From assembly GCF_043575855.1 (NCBI RefSeq), contig NZ_CP144375.1:3100001-3164000 (forward strand): 64,000 nt of DNA, in the 5' to 3' direction. Made by a program: the position numbers and the translations under genes. Position 1 is the first letter of the stretch. Each line of letters begins with the position of its first letter. Positions 42,592 through 50,535 of the stretch are shown here, piece after piece. The stretch comes from Kutzneria buriramensis (GTDB taxonomy: Bacteria; Actinomycetota; Actinomycetes; Mycobacteriales; Pseudonocardiaceae). The notes beneath the pieces were generated by a model that worked only from the letters and a program-made list of their open reading frames with translations, made no database searches and was not told the origin of the DNA.

Positions 42592-43539
42592 GTGGCACGA
42601 CTGACGGCGAGCGGCCGACTCCGGCAGGCACGGCAACACACGAGGCACGCGGCGCAACCCCTGGCCGCGGCCGCCGAGCCGCCCCGTCCCGCGCGCCGCA
42701 AACCGGGAGCGGGCTGGCTGGCGTACGTGTTTCCGCTGGTCATCGCCCTGAGCGCGGTCGTCGGGTTCAAGGTGATCAAGGAGCCGGCGACCGCCGAGTC
42801 CGCCCCGACACCCACACCCGCCGCCGGCCGGGCCGCGTCCCCGCTGTCCGTCGGCGAGGCCCCGCCCGGCGCGAAGTTCGCCAAGCAGGTCGCCTCCGCC
42901 CAACTGCCCGACGGCGGGCCGCTGCCCGGGCCTGGCAAGGGCACGTTCCACGTCGTGCCCGGCACCTCGCCGCAGGTCGGCAAGGGCAAGCTCACCACGT
43001 ACACCGTCGAGGTCGAGGACGGCTTCCAGCCCACCGGCGGGGACGCCGACTTCGCCACAATGGTGCAGGCCACCCTGTCCAACCCCAAGAGCTGGATCGG
43101 CGGCGGCCAGATCGCGCTGAAGCGCGTCGACTCCGGCAAGCCCGACCTGCACATCCGGCTCGCCTCCCAGCAGACCACCCGCGGTCCCCAGGTCTGCGGC
43201 TTCGACATCCCGTACGACACGTCCTGCCGCCTCGACGACGCCGTGTACCTCAACGACGCCCGCTGGGAGCGCGGGGCCGTCGCGTTCCAGGGCAACATGC
43301 TGCTGTACCAGCAGTACGCCGTGAACCACGAGGTCGGACACTTCTTCGGCGGCAACCACCTGCCGTGCTCGCAGAACGGCGGGCTGGCGCCGGTGATGAT
43401 GCAGCAGACCCTGTCCACGTCCAACGACGACCTCGCCGACCTCACCACCCAGAACCCGCAGGGCGTGGTCGTGCCGCACGACGGCAAGGTCTGCCAGCCA
43501 AACCCGTGGCCGTTCCCCGTCGCCGGCCAGGGCCAGTAG
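42592..43539 (+). CDS. DUF3152 membrane-anchored, zinc-metalloprotease-like protein
   Basis: GTG at 42592; 315 residues. A basic Pro/Ala N terminus precedes one membrane segment (WLAYVFPLVIALSAVVGFKV, about residues 43-62). The extracellular domain (about 110-300) belongs to DUF3152: TYTVEVEDGFQP, WIGGGQIALKRVDSG, CGFDIPYDTSCRLDDAVYLN, and the zinc motif NHEVGHFFGGNH. The HExxH-like HEVGH..GGNH has Val in position 3 of the motif, as usual for metzincin-like families. Function unknown; an extracytoplasmic peptidase is plausible. Confidence 0.88.
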   Translation: MARLTASGRLRQARQHTRHAAQPLAAAAEPPRPARRKPGAGWLAYVFPLVIALSAVVGFKVIKEPATAESAPTPTPAAGRAASPLSVGEAPPGAKFAKQVASAQLPDGGPLPGPGKGTFHVVPGTSPQVGKGKLTTYTVEVEDGFQPTGGDADFATMVQATLSNPKSWIGGGQIALKRVDSGKPDLHIRLASQQTTRGPQVCGFDIPYDTSCRLDDAVYLNDARWERGAVAFQGNMLLYQQYAVNHEVGHFFGGNHLPCSQNGGLAPVMMQQTLSTSNDDLADLTTQNPQGVVVPHDGKVCQPNPWPFPVAGQGQ

Positions 43540-43602
43540 CTCGCGGTCGAAGTCACCGAGCACGGCGTCGCCGCCGTTTTTCGCTCGACGGCGGCTGCGA
43601 TC

Positions 43603-44304
43603 ATGGGCCGCATGGAGCTCTTCCGCACGGACCGGCGCGTCCGCATCTGGCTGCAAACGGTGTCGCACCGGCAGTTGCTGCTCCGCGCCGTCGAGTCGAG
43701 CGAGCCGACGCGACTGGACCTGCTGTTCAAGGCGGTGGAACGGCAGTGCATCCGGTCCGCCTATGACGGACTGGTCGTGCGGCGCCCCCGTGCGGACGAG
43801 GACTTCCCTCCGGACGCGTTCGTGCTGGAGTCCGGCGACATACGCGACCACGTGTGCGCCGGCAGCTTCCGCTGGCAGGAGGACGAGCAGACCGACCTCG
43901 GTCCAGACTCGATGGTGACGAACATGATGCCGCTGCCGTTCGAGCCGACCTGGAACACCGGCGAGAGGCCGCATGGCTGGGAGCCCACCGGGCCGGTGAT
44001 CCCGCTCGGCGGGCTCATCGACGCCCTGACCAACGAGATCGCGGAGCCGCCGAGCGGTTTCCGGCACGTGCACGTCGTCGTGGTGAAGATCGACGACGGC
44101 GTCCGGGACATCACCCGGCCGGTGGCGGTCTACCTAACCCGGGAGGAAGCGGAGGCGGCGATACGTACGGAGGTCGAAGCGAAGGCGGCCCTGCTCGCCC
44201 GCGCCGAGGCGCATGACGCCCGCATCCAGGACACGCTCGTGGCCAAGACCCTCGCCGACACCACCATCCGACGCTGGATCGTCCCCGTCCCGATCCGCCT
44301 CTGA
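43603..44304 (+). CDS. Unrecognised soluble protein, 233 residues
   Basis: ATG at 43603 (or 43612). No signal peptide or membrane segments. The protein reads MELFRTDRRVRIWLQTVSHRQLLLRAVES at the start and ends with a long Ala/Glu-rich helix (EEAEAAIRTEVEAKAALLARAEAHDARIQDTLVAKTL). Middle motif VRDHVCAG-like and SMVTNMMPLPFEPTWNTGERPHGW are well defined but unknown to me. Codon bias is normal. It stands between the DUF3152 gene and a hairpin terminator, with no informative partner. Confidence 0.72.
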   Translation: MGRMELFRTDRRVRIWLQTVSHRQLLLRAVESSEPTRLDLLFKAVERQCIRSAYDGLVVRRPRADEDFPPDAFVLESGDIRDHVCAGSFRWQEDEQTDLGPDSMVTNMMPLPFEPTWNTGERPHGWEPTGPVIPLGGLIDALTNEIAEPPSGFRHVHVVVVKIDDGVRDITRPVAVYLTREEAEAAIRTEVEAKAALLARAEAHDARIQDTLVAKTLADTTIRRWIVPVPIRL

Positions 44305-44309
44305 CGTCA

Positions 44310-44354
44310 GGAAAGGACCATTCCTCACGTTCAACGTCAGGAATGGTCCTTTCC
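44310..44354. terminator. Hairpin (family 1 variant) between convergent genes
   Basis: Perfect 15-bp arms GGAAAGGACCATTCC (44310-44324) and complement (44340-44354), 15-base loop containing TTCAACG as in other family 1 loops. It lies after the stop at 44304 and before the stop at 44384 of the convergent nitroreductase. Confidence 0.75.
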
Positions 44355-44383
44355 CGGCAGCGCCGACAGGGCGGCGGCGCGGC

Positions 44384-44989
44384 TCAGACGATCTCGACGG
44401 CCTCGTCGAAGTCGAGGCGGGGCAGGCGCGGGAACCAGGCGTCGGGGCCGGGCTTGCCGATGTTGACGACGACCAGCGGCTCCTGGGTGCCGTCGGCGAA
44501 GAACTCCTGGCGCACGCCCTCGGCGTCGAAGCCGGTCATGGGCCCGGCGGCGAGGCCGGCGGCGCGCACGCCGAGGATGAAGTAGCCGACCTGGAGCAGG
44601 GCGTTGAACTTGGCCATGTCCTGACGCTTCGACGCGTCCGGGAAGCGGTCCTTGGCGTTGGGCACGTGCGGGAACGTGCGGTGCAGGTGCTCGTGGAAGT
44701 CGCTGTCGGCGGACAGGATGGCCACGACCGGGGCGGTGCCGGTCTTGGCCCGGTTGCCCTCGGACATGTGCGGCAGCAGCCGCGCCCGAGCCTCCTCGCT
44801 GCGGATGAAGGTGACCCGCAGCGGCTGGATGTTCATGCTGGTCGGGGCCCACTTGACCAGGTCGTAGATGGCCCGCAGCTGCTCGTCGGAGACGGGCTCG
44901 TCGGAGAAGGTGTTGGCGGTGCGGGCCTCGTGGAACAGCAGCTCCTGGGCGGAGCGCTCGAGTTCGAGGGCGTCGAGTGTCGCGGTCAT
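44384..44989 (-). CDS. Nitroreductase-family reductase (malonic semialdehyde reductase RutE-like)
   Basis: ATG at 44989; 201 residues. Sequence blocks ARTANTFSDEPVSDEQLRAIYDLVKWAPTSMNIQPLRV, SADSDFHEHLHRTFPHVP, LQVGYFILGVRAAGLAAGPMTGFD and PGPDAWFPRLPRLDFDEAVEIV follow RutE/YdfG-type nitroreductases closely. RutE reduces malonic semialdehyde from pyrimidine breakdown to 3-hydroxypropionate. Co-orientation with a nucleobase-type NCS2 permease 28 bases away supports nucleobase use. No other rut gene is seen, so the physiological substrate is not sure. Confidence 0.85.
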   Translation of the reverse strand: MTATLDALELERSAQELLFHEARTANTFSDEPVSDEQLRAIYDLVKWAPTSMNIQPLRVTFIRSEEARARLLPHMSEGNRAKTGTAPVVAILSADSDFHEHLHRTFPHVPNAKDRFPDASKRQDMAKFNALLQVGYFILGVRAAGLAAGPMTGFDAEGVRQEFFADGTQEPLVVVNIGKPGPDAWFPRLPRLDFDEAVEIV

Positions 44990-45006
44990 GCCGTCCGCAA
45001 CGATGC

Positions 45007-45016
45007 TGAGCGCTCA
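45007..45016. promoter_or_regulatory. Short palindrome upstream of the nitroreductase gene
   Basis: TGAGCGCTCA, a perfect 10-bp palindrome 18 bases before ATG 44989 and just after the NCS2 stop. Flanked by C on one side and A on the other, it resembles the half arms of the TetR palindrome at 10513-10542. The likeness may be chance. Confidence 0.3.
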
Positions 45017-45017
45017 A

Positions 45018-46331
45018 CTATTTCAGATCGGAAGGTTGAGTGTTCACCTTCACACCGTTGAAGAGGAGGTTGAGCAGCACGGCGGCGATGCTGCCGGCGC
45101 TGATGCCGGAGTTCATGATCGTCTGGAACCACCCGGGGAACTGGGCGTACACGGTCGGCGCGGCCACCGGCACCAGGCCGATGCCCAGCGCGACGGCGAT
45201 GATCATCAGGTTGTTGGTGCCGTCGAACGACACCTGCTTGAGCATGCGCACCCCGCCGGCCGCCACCGAGCCGAACATGACGATGCCGGCGCCGCCCAGC
45301 ACCGGCTGCGGCACCGAGGCGACGATCTCCCCCAGCACCGGGACGAGCCCCAGCAGCACGAGAATGCCGCCGGCGGTGGCGACCACGTACCGGCTGCGCA
45401 CCCGGGTCAGCGCCACCAGCCCCACGTTCTGCCCGAAAGCGGTGTACGGGAACGTGTTGAAGATGCCGCCGAGCAGGCTGGACAGGCCGTCCGCGCGCAG
45501 CGCCCGGGCCAGCGTCGTGGTGTCCACGGGCCGGTCCACGATCTCGCCGACGGCCAGCACGCTGCCGCTGGTCTCGGTCATCGTCACCAGCATCACGATC
45601 ACGAACGCCACGATCGCGCCGGGCTCGAAGGTCGGCAGTCCGAAGTGGAACGGCGTGGTGACCTCGATCGCCGGCGAACCGCCCACGTGCGAGAAATCGG
45701 TCAGCCCCAACGGAATCGCCGCGACCGTGCCGACCACGATGCCCACCAGCACGGCGATCCGGCCGAGCAGACCCGGCACGAAACGGTGCACCAGCACGAC
45801 GAGCACCAGCACCCCGAACGCCACGGCGAGGTTCAGCGGCTTGCCGAAGCCGGGCGTGCCGACGCCGCCGGCGGCCCAGCCGACCGCGACCGGCAGCAGC
45901 GACACCCCGATCACCAGGATGATCGTCCCGGTCACCACCGGCGGGAAGAACCGCGTCAGGCGGGAGAAGTACGGCGCGAGCAGCACCACCACCAGCCCGG
46001 ACACGATGATCGCGCCGTAGCCGGCGGGCAGCCCGCCACCGGTGGTGCCGATCATGACCATCGGCGTCACCGCCGCGAACGTGCAGCCCTGCATGATCGG
46101 CAGCCGCGCGCCGAAGACCCAGACGCCCAGGCACTGCAACAGGGTCGCCACCCCGGACACCAGCAGGTCGGCGTTGACCAGGTAGCCGATGTCCGCAGTG
46201 GACAGATGCATCGCGCCGCCGACGATGAGCGGCACGGCCACCGCGCCCGCGTACATCGCGAGCACGTGCTGGAGTCCGAACGTGAGCAGCTGGCCAGCGG
46301 GTAGCCGCTGGTCGACAGGGTGCACGGTCAT
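45018..46331 (-). CDS. NCS2 xanthine/uracil permease
   Basis: ATG at 46331; 437 residues with about 14 membrane helices. Hallmarks are QHVLAMYAGAVAVPLIVGGA near the N terminus, then GARLPIMQGCTFAAVTPMV, and TETSGSVLAVGEIV with FNTFPYTAFGQNVGLVALTRV. The last (NxGxxxxT-like with QN) is the substrate-binding loop of NAT/NCS2 transporters. It is proton-coupled and imports xanthine, uric acid or uracil; the QNVG form favours the purine branch. Gene order permease-then-reductase suggests joint regulation. Confidence 0.92.
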   Translation of the reverse strand: MTVHPVDQRLPAGQLLTFGLQHVLAMYAGAVAVPLIVGGAMHLSTADIGYLVNADLLVSGVATLLQCLGVWVFGARLPIMQGCTFAAVTPMVMIGTTGGGLPAGYGAIIVSGLVVVLLAPYFSRLTRFFPPVVTGTIILVIGVSLLPVAVGWAAGGVGTPGFGKPLNLAVAFGVLVLVVLVHRFVPGLLGRIAVLVGIVVGTVAAIPLGLTDFSHVGGSPAIEVTTPFHFGLPTFEPGAIVAFVIVMLVTMTETSGSVLAVGEIVDRPVDTTTLARALRADGLSSLLGGIFNTFPYTAFGQNVGLVALTRVRSRYVVATAGGILVLLGLVPVLGEIVASVPQPVLGGAGIVMFGSVAAGGVRMLKQVSFDGTNNLMIIAVALGIGLVPVAAPTVYAQFPGWFQTIMNSGISAGSIAAVLLNLLFNGVKVNTQPSDLK

Positions 46332-46378
46332 CGTGCGGAGTCTAGGTCCGCCGCGTTACCGCCGCGTCACGCCGATCG

Positions 46379-46696
46379 TCAGGCAGCTGGGGCGGACTCC
46401 GTCAGCCGCGCGATGACCCGGTGCGTGACCTTGCGCTCGGCCACGAAGGACAGGAACGGGATGGTGCCGGCGAGCAGCACGCCCAGCGTGTACAGCGGCT
46501 GCCACTTGGACTTCAGCGACAGGTCGAAGGCGCACACCAGGTAGACCATGTAGAGGAAGCCGTGGATCGGGCCGACGACGGCGACCAGGGTGGGCGCGTC
46601 CGCGGTGTACTTGATGATCACGCCCACGGTCAGCACGAGCAGACCGACACCGGTCAGGTAGGCCATGAACCGGAACCGGGCGAGGGAGCCCTTCAT
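46379..46696 (-). CDS. DUF3817 membrane protein
   Basis: 105 residues with three or four membrane segments: ARFRFMAYLTGVGLLVLTVGVIIKY, VGPIHGFLYMVYLVCAFDLSLK and YTLGVLLAGTIPFLSFVAERKV. The GxxHGFLYxxYLxxAFDL block is the DUF3817 signature, seen in actinobacteria and in the N-terminal region of some MFS-like proteins. Function unknown. It is 4 bases downstream of the next gene (stop 46701), so the two are likely one transcription unit. Confidence 0.92.
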   Translation of the reverse strand: MKGSLARFRFMAYLTGVGLLVLTVGVIIKYTADAPTLVAVVGPIHGFLYMVYLVCAFDLSLKSKWQPLYTLGVLLAGTIPFLSFVAERKVTHRVIARLTESAPAA

Positions 46697-46700
46697 CGAC

Positions 46701-47090
46701 TTACTCTCCGTCTCTCGCGCTCAGCGCCGCGAGGTAGCTGTTGTACTGCGCCATCGCGTCGTCCACCCGGTCGGCCTCGGCGGCCTGGCGCCATTCGGTC
46801 GGCGACCGCCGCGGCTTGGCCACGGGCGCCTCGGGCTCGGCGACGGGCTCCGCCGACGCGGCCTCGCCGGCGCGGCGTTCCTTGTCCAGCTGCCACATCC
46901 GCCAGTACATGAACGGGACGAACAGACCGAACAGCGGCCACTGGAGGGCATAGCCGAGGTTCTGCAGGCTGCCGGTCGACTCCTGCGACCGGTCCCACTG
47001 CCACCAGCCGAGTCGGAAGCAGGCCAGCATCGCCACCAATGCCAGCAGGTGCACCAGCAGCCAGCGCGGGGCTAGCAGACCTCGAACCAC
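46701..47090 (-). CDS. Small membrane protein, conserved hypothetical
   Basis: 129 residues. Two membrane helices, LAPRWLLVHLLALVAMLACFRLGWWQWDR and ALQWPLFGLFVPFMYWRMWQLDKE, are followed by a hydrophilic Glu/Ala/Pro C-terminal tail. The W-W-Q-W-D-R motif in the first helix recalls the SURF1 N terminus (GLGxWQLxR), but SURF1's second half is absent. Actinobacterial homologues exist without known function. It pairs with the DUF3817 gene. Confidence 0.8.
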   Translation of the reverse strand: MVRGLLAPRWLLVHLLALVAMLACFRLGWWQWDRSQESTGSLQNLGYALQWPLFGLFVPFMYWRMWQLDKERRAGEAASAEPVAEPEAPVAKPRRSPTEWRQAAEADRVDDAMAQYNSYLAALSARDGE

Positions 47091-47114
47091 GATGTCGACG
47101 GTAACACCGCCGGG

Positions 47115-47945
47115 TCAGCGGCCGGCACTGGCCTTGGCCGCCGCATCCGCCACCGTGAACACCTTTTGCCCGTATTCCACCGAGTCGTTGTACGACAGCA
47201 CGGCCGCCCACCACCCGGCGGCGGTGGCCAGGTCGCGCCCGCCCGCGCACAGGTAGCGCCCGGCGGTCACGGCGGCGTCGTCGATGTTCTGCGGGTTGGC
47301 CACGCCGTCGCCGTTGCCGTCCGAGGCCCAGTTCCGCCAGGTGGACGGGATGAACTGCATCGGCCCGACGGCTCGGTCGTGCACCGGGTCGCCGTCCAGC
47401 GATCCGCCGTCGGTGTCGGAGATGTTCGCCACGCCGGCGCCGTTGAGCGGCACCCCGATGATCGGCTTGGTCTCGTCGCCGTTGGCCGCCAGCGACGCGC
47501 CGCCGTAGCGGCCGTGGTCGGACTCGATGCGCCCGATGCCGGCGAGCATCGTCCACGGCAGGTGGCAGGCGGGCTGCACCTTGGCCATGGTCAGGTCGGC
47601 GTTGGCGTACGCGCGCAGCGCGCGGGCCGGGATGCCGGTGGCTGCGGACACGCGGGACAGCCACGCGTCGGCGGTCTCCTGCTGGCCGGCGGCGCTGGCC
47701 TGGGCCGAGGGCTGCGCGGCGTCGGCGGCCGGGGCCGCCGCACCGACCTGCACCGGCGCCGGGGCGACGTGCAGTGCGGGGAAGTCGACCGCGACGGGAT
47801 GAGGCGTGGGCGTGCTGGCCCGGTCGACCAGCCACAGCGCCGCGCCCGCCACCGCGAGCACAAGGAAGACAACCAGCAGCCGGAACACCACCCTCGGTGG
47901 GCGAGCGGACGACGTCGCCGTCGGCTCGGACTGCTGGATCGCCAT
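47115..47945 (-). CDS. Membrane-anchored lytic murein transglycosylase
   Basis: ATG at 47945 (GTG three bases earlier is possible); 276 residues. An N-terminal anchor (FRLLVVFLVLAVAGAALWLV, about residues 22-41) is followed by an Ala/Gln-rich linker. The SLT domain (about 100-270) shows CHLPWTMLAGIGRIESDHGRYGG with the catalytic Glu in IES, then GPMQFIPSTWRNWASDGNGDG and YLCAGGRDL. It cleaves peptidoglycan with anhydro-product formation. The DGNGDG motif may bind calcium. The neighbours are not related. Confidence 0.9.
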   Translation of the reverse strand: MAIQQSEPTATSSARPPRVVFRLLVVFLVLAVAGAALWLVDRASTPTPHPVAVDFPALHVAPAPVQVGAAAPAADAAQPSAQASAAGQQETADAWLSRVSAATGIPARALRAYANADLTMAKVQPACHLPWTMLAGIGRIESDHGRYGGASLAANGDETKPIIGVPLNGAGVANISDTDGGSLDGDPVHDRAVGPMQFIPSTWRNWASDGNGDGVANPQNIDDAAVTAGRYLCAGGRDLATAAGWWAAVLSYNDSVEYGQKVFTVADAAAKASAGR

Positions 47946-48017
47946 CACGACAGGCTACCCGCTAGTAGCCTCAAAACCACTGGCTACCGGCGGTGCGTCA
48001 CCGCCGGTTCGCCCGAT

Positions 48018-48509
48018 TCAGGGACGCTGCTGCCGGTTCAGCCGGGCCACGCACCAGGCTGCCGCACTGCCCCGACGCAGGTGCTCCAGCACGGTGAGCG
48101 GGCCGAGTCGGCGCGCCAGGTCGGACGGCGCCAGGCCGGCCGCGCGGTAGTCCAGCGCACGCTGGTCGAGCGGGCTAATGCCGGCGTCCCACCAGGCCTC
48201 GGCCTCCTCGACGGCGCCGGCCAGCTGCCAGCACGTCGCGACCTCGGTGAGCAGCTCGTCGGGCACCCCGGGCAGGCGCTTGCGCATCGCCGCCAGGTAG
48301 GCCGGGTCGACGGCGTCCACCTCGAACAGTCCGCGGGCGCTGCCTCGGGCGCCCCGCTGGGCGGGAATCCCGGGCCGCTGGCGCGGAACGGTCGGCGTCT
48401 CGGCAAGCCACTGGGACTTGATCCGATTCACCTCTTGGAGCTCGGCGTCCTGCGACCGCTCGGCAGTCCACTGCCTGACGAGCTCGTCGACCCCGGAGTC
48501 TTCGACCAT
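48018..48509 (-). CDS. Unrecognised protein, 163 residues
   Basis: ATG at 48509 with GAGG before it; a longer frame reaching 48662 lacks a start signal. The protein is helical and charged (DELVRQWTAERSQDAELQEVNRIKSQWL; AYLAAMRKRLPGVPDELLTEVATCWQLAGAVEEAEAWWDAGI) and ends with LARRLGPLTVLEHLRRGSAAAWC. LAPSDLARRLGPLTVLEHL looks like a helix-turn-helix-type segment but no family is recognised. It is probably cytosolic. It is transcribed alone, away from its neighbours. Confidence 0.75.
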   Translation of the reverse strand: MVEDSGVDELVRQWTAERSQDAELQEVNRIKSQWLAETPTVPRQRPGIPAQRGARGSARGLFEVDAVDPAYLAAMRKRLPGVPDELLTEVATCWQLAGAVEEAEAWWDAGISPLDQRALDYRAAGLAPSDLARRLGPLTVLEHLRRGSAAAWCVARLNRQQRP

Positions 48510-48687
48510 CCGTGCCTCCTCATGGCTGATGATCACCCAACGCCTGCGAACCGTATTGCGTTCCGCCGGAGCACCGCTAGACCCGATTCCCGTTACCTGG
48601 GTGTGATCGGGGTTAATGCACCCGGTCGGTGGAACTGTGCCTGCGCTGACTACTTTGCGCAATCGGCCGAGCAGGTGTCACTCGCGG

Positions 48688-48837
48688 CTAGAGTTGCTGC
48701 ACGAACGTGATGATCGCTTGCGCTCCGTGACCGAGCCCGCCGAGGATCTCCTTCACCCAGTTCGCGGACGTCACCGGCTGGGCGATCAGGGCGAACAGCA
48801 GCAGGGCGACGCCGGCGAAGATGAGAACCCTTTTCAT
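48688..48837 (-). CDS. Small hydrophobic peptide, 49 residues
   Basis: ATG at 48837, with GAAGGTGCACGAGGG upstream. Signal or membrane segment MKRVLIFAGVALLLFALIAQ, then a small amphipathic part (VTSANWVKEILGGLGHGAQA followed by IITFVQQL). The form agrees with short conserved actinobacterial peptides with a TM helix plus amphipathic helix. It could be a secreted peptide, a phage-type holin-like toxin or a small membrane protein. No antitoxin or operon partner is seen. Confidence 0.65.
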   Translation of the reverse strand: MKRVLIFAGVALLLFALIAQPVTSANWVKEILGGLGHGAQAIITFVQQL

Positions 48838-49016
48838 CCCTCGTGCACCTTCTTCGATCGCGGACAGCCCGTCGGGGTCCATGATCGACCATGCGAAGGC
48901 CGAGGTCACAGAGCGCAGGCGGGCGTGTCGTCGTTCCCGGTTCGGGTTAACTCCGACGGGTCGGTCCAAACGGTAGCGTACGAGGGAGTGATCGCAGGTC
49001 AGAGTGCACGAAGGTG

Positions 49017-49655
49017 TCAACTCGGGCACGTGGCCAGCATCTGCGCCAGCGCGTCGTGCTCGGCCTGGGTCACGAACAGCTGGTAGGTGTGCTTCACGAT
49101 CACCCAGTTGGTCGCGTACGTGCACCAGAAGCCCTGGTTGGCCGGCTTCCAGTTGGCCGGGTCCTGGTCGCCCTTGCCGCGGTTGCTCGACGCCGACACG
49201 GCCAGCAGCTGCGGAGCGGTCAGGTCGTTGGCGAAGTCCTGGCGGCGCTGGTCGGTCCACTTGTCGGCGCCGGTCCGCCAGGCCGCGGCCAGCGGCACGA
49301 CGTGGTCGATGTCCAGGTCGCCGGCCCTGATGATCTGCTTGCTGTCGTACGGGCTGACCCACTTGCCGCCGGTCGCGCGGCAGGAGGCGTCCTTGCGCAC
49401 GTCCTTGCCGTCCCGCTCGATGACCACCTCCCGGGTGTCGCACCCGTTACCCTGCGTGATCCAGTGCTTGAAGCGGTCCCGCGAATAGCCGGCCATCGAG
49501 TGCCAGGTCCCGATCGGCAGCTGCGCCAACTGCACCTGGGCGGGTGAGGAACCGCTGGCCGGGGCTGCCGGGCCGGCAACATCCTTGGCGACGAACGCCG
49601 CTATCACGAGAACGACAACCGCGGCAAGGGTCAACAGCCAACTCCGTGTGCGCAT
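49017..49655 (-). CDS. Secreted HNH endonuclease-type protein (DUF1524/GmrSD C-terminal type)
   Basis: Start taken at ATG 49655 (212 residues); another ATG lies at 49679. Signal anchor SWLLTLAAVVVLVIAAFVA. The mature domain reads TREVVIERDGKDV, CRATGGKWVSPYDSK and DLDIDHVVPLAAAWRTG, then LLAVSASSNRGKGDQDPANWKP. The DHVVPLAxAW..N..KGD pattern is the HNH core of this family. Such exported nucleases may degrade DNA outside the cell. It is divergent from the enoyl-CoA hydratase, 49 bases apart, with no obvious relation. Confidence 0.88.
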   Translation of the reverse strand: MRTRSWLLTLAAVVVLVIAAFVAKDVAGPAAPASGSSPAQVQLAQLPIGTWHSMAGYSRDRFKHWITQGNGCDTREVVIERDGKDVRKDASCRATGGKWVSPYDSKQIIRAGDLDIDHVVPLAAAWRTGADKWTDQRRQDFANDLTAPQLLAVSASSNRGKGDQDPANWKPANQGFWCTYATNWVIVKHTYQLFVTQAEHDALAQMLATCPS

Positions 49656-49704
49656 CGCCAGATCATTTCCCGTCGCCATGCAATTTCATGGCAACCTGGC
49701 CGGC

Positions 49705-50469
49705 ATGGCTGGAGAAGTCCTCGTGGAAACTCGCGGAGCCGTCACGATTGTGTCCATCGACCGCCCGGCGGCCCGCAATGCGGTGGACGGCCCGACCGCC
49801 GCCGCACTGGCCGACGCCTTCCGCGCCTTCGACGCCGACCCGGCCGCGAGCGTCTCCGTGCTGACCGGAACCGGCGGCACCTTCTGCGCCGGCGCCGACC
49901 TCAAGGCCATCGGCACCGGGCGCGGCAACGCCGTGACCGACGACGGCGACGGCCCCATGGGGCCCACCCGTATGCGCCTGGGCAAGCCGGTGATCGCCGC
50001 CGTCAGCGGCCACGCCGTCGCCGGCGGCCTGGAGCTCGCCCTGTGGTGCGACCTCCGGGTCGCCGACGAGACGGCGGTGTTCGGCGTGTTCTGCCGGCGC
50101 TGGGGCGTGCCGCTGATCGACGGCGGCACCGTGCGGCTGCCGCGGCTGATCGGCGAGAGCCGCGCCATGGACCTCATCCTCACCGGCCGCCCGGTCGACG
50201 CCGCCGAGGCGCTGGCGATCGGGTTGGCCAACCGGGTCGTGCCCGCCGGCCAGGCGTTGGACGCCGCGGTCGCTCTGGCCGAGCAGATCGCCGCGTTCCC
50301 GCAGACCTGCCTGCGCAACGACCGGCTGTCGGCGCGGGACCAGCACGGACTGTCCGAACCGGACGCTCTGGCGGTGGAACTCCGCTACGGCAAGGAATCC
50401 CTGGCGACCGACGCGCTGGCGGGGGCCACCCGATTCGCCGCCGGCGCCGGGCGCCACGGCGCTTTCTGA
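49705..50469 (+). CDS. Enoyl-CoA hydratase/isomerase family protein
   Basis: ATG at 49705; 254 residues. Crotonase fold: TIVSIDRPAARNAVDGPTAAAL, GGTFCAGADLKAIG (oxyanion loop), AAVSGHAVAGGLELALWCDLRVAD and FCRRWGVPLIDGGTVRLPRLIG. The catalytic Glu pair of classic hydratases is not obvious: the position after the ALWCDLRVAD block has FGVFCRRWG. It could be a hydratase, isomerase or a hydrolase of the superfamily. It is alone; no CoA ligase sits beside it. Confidence 0.86.
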   Translation: MAGEVLVETRGAVTIVSIDRPAARNAVDGPTAAALADAFRAFDADPAASVSVLTGTGGTFCAGADLKAIGTGRGNAVTDDGDGPMGPTRMRLGKPVIAAVSGHAVAGGLELALWCDLRVADETAVFGVFCRRWGVPLIDGGTVRLPRLIGESRAMDLILTGRPVDAAEALAIGLANRVVPAGQALDAAVALAEQIAAFPQTCLRNDRLSARDQHGLSEPDALAVELRYGKESLATDALAGATRFAAGAGRHGAF

Positions 50470-50524
50470 TGCAGGGAAGGACGCCTTGCCTGCGGTCAAC
50501 GAGGGTAAGGCGTCCTTCCCTGCA
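50470..50524. terminator. Family 1 hairpin between enoyl-CoA hydratase and SDR genes
   Basis: Arms 50470-50490 and 50504-50524 (21 bp, one G-U pair) with core GGAAGGACGCCTT. It begins inside the stop codon of the hydratase gene and stops before the convergent SDR gene. Confidence 0.75.
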
Positions 50525-50535
50525 CCAACTTTCGT

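Noticed and set aside
40645..44073. A 1142-residue open frame on the minus strand
   Set aside because: It runs antisense to the FMN reductase, MFS and DUF3152 genes, which have clear family motifs. Its product is Arg/Gln/His/Gly-rich with no recognisable domain: a high-GC shadow frame.
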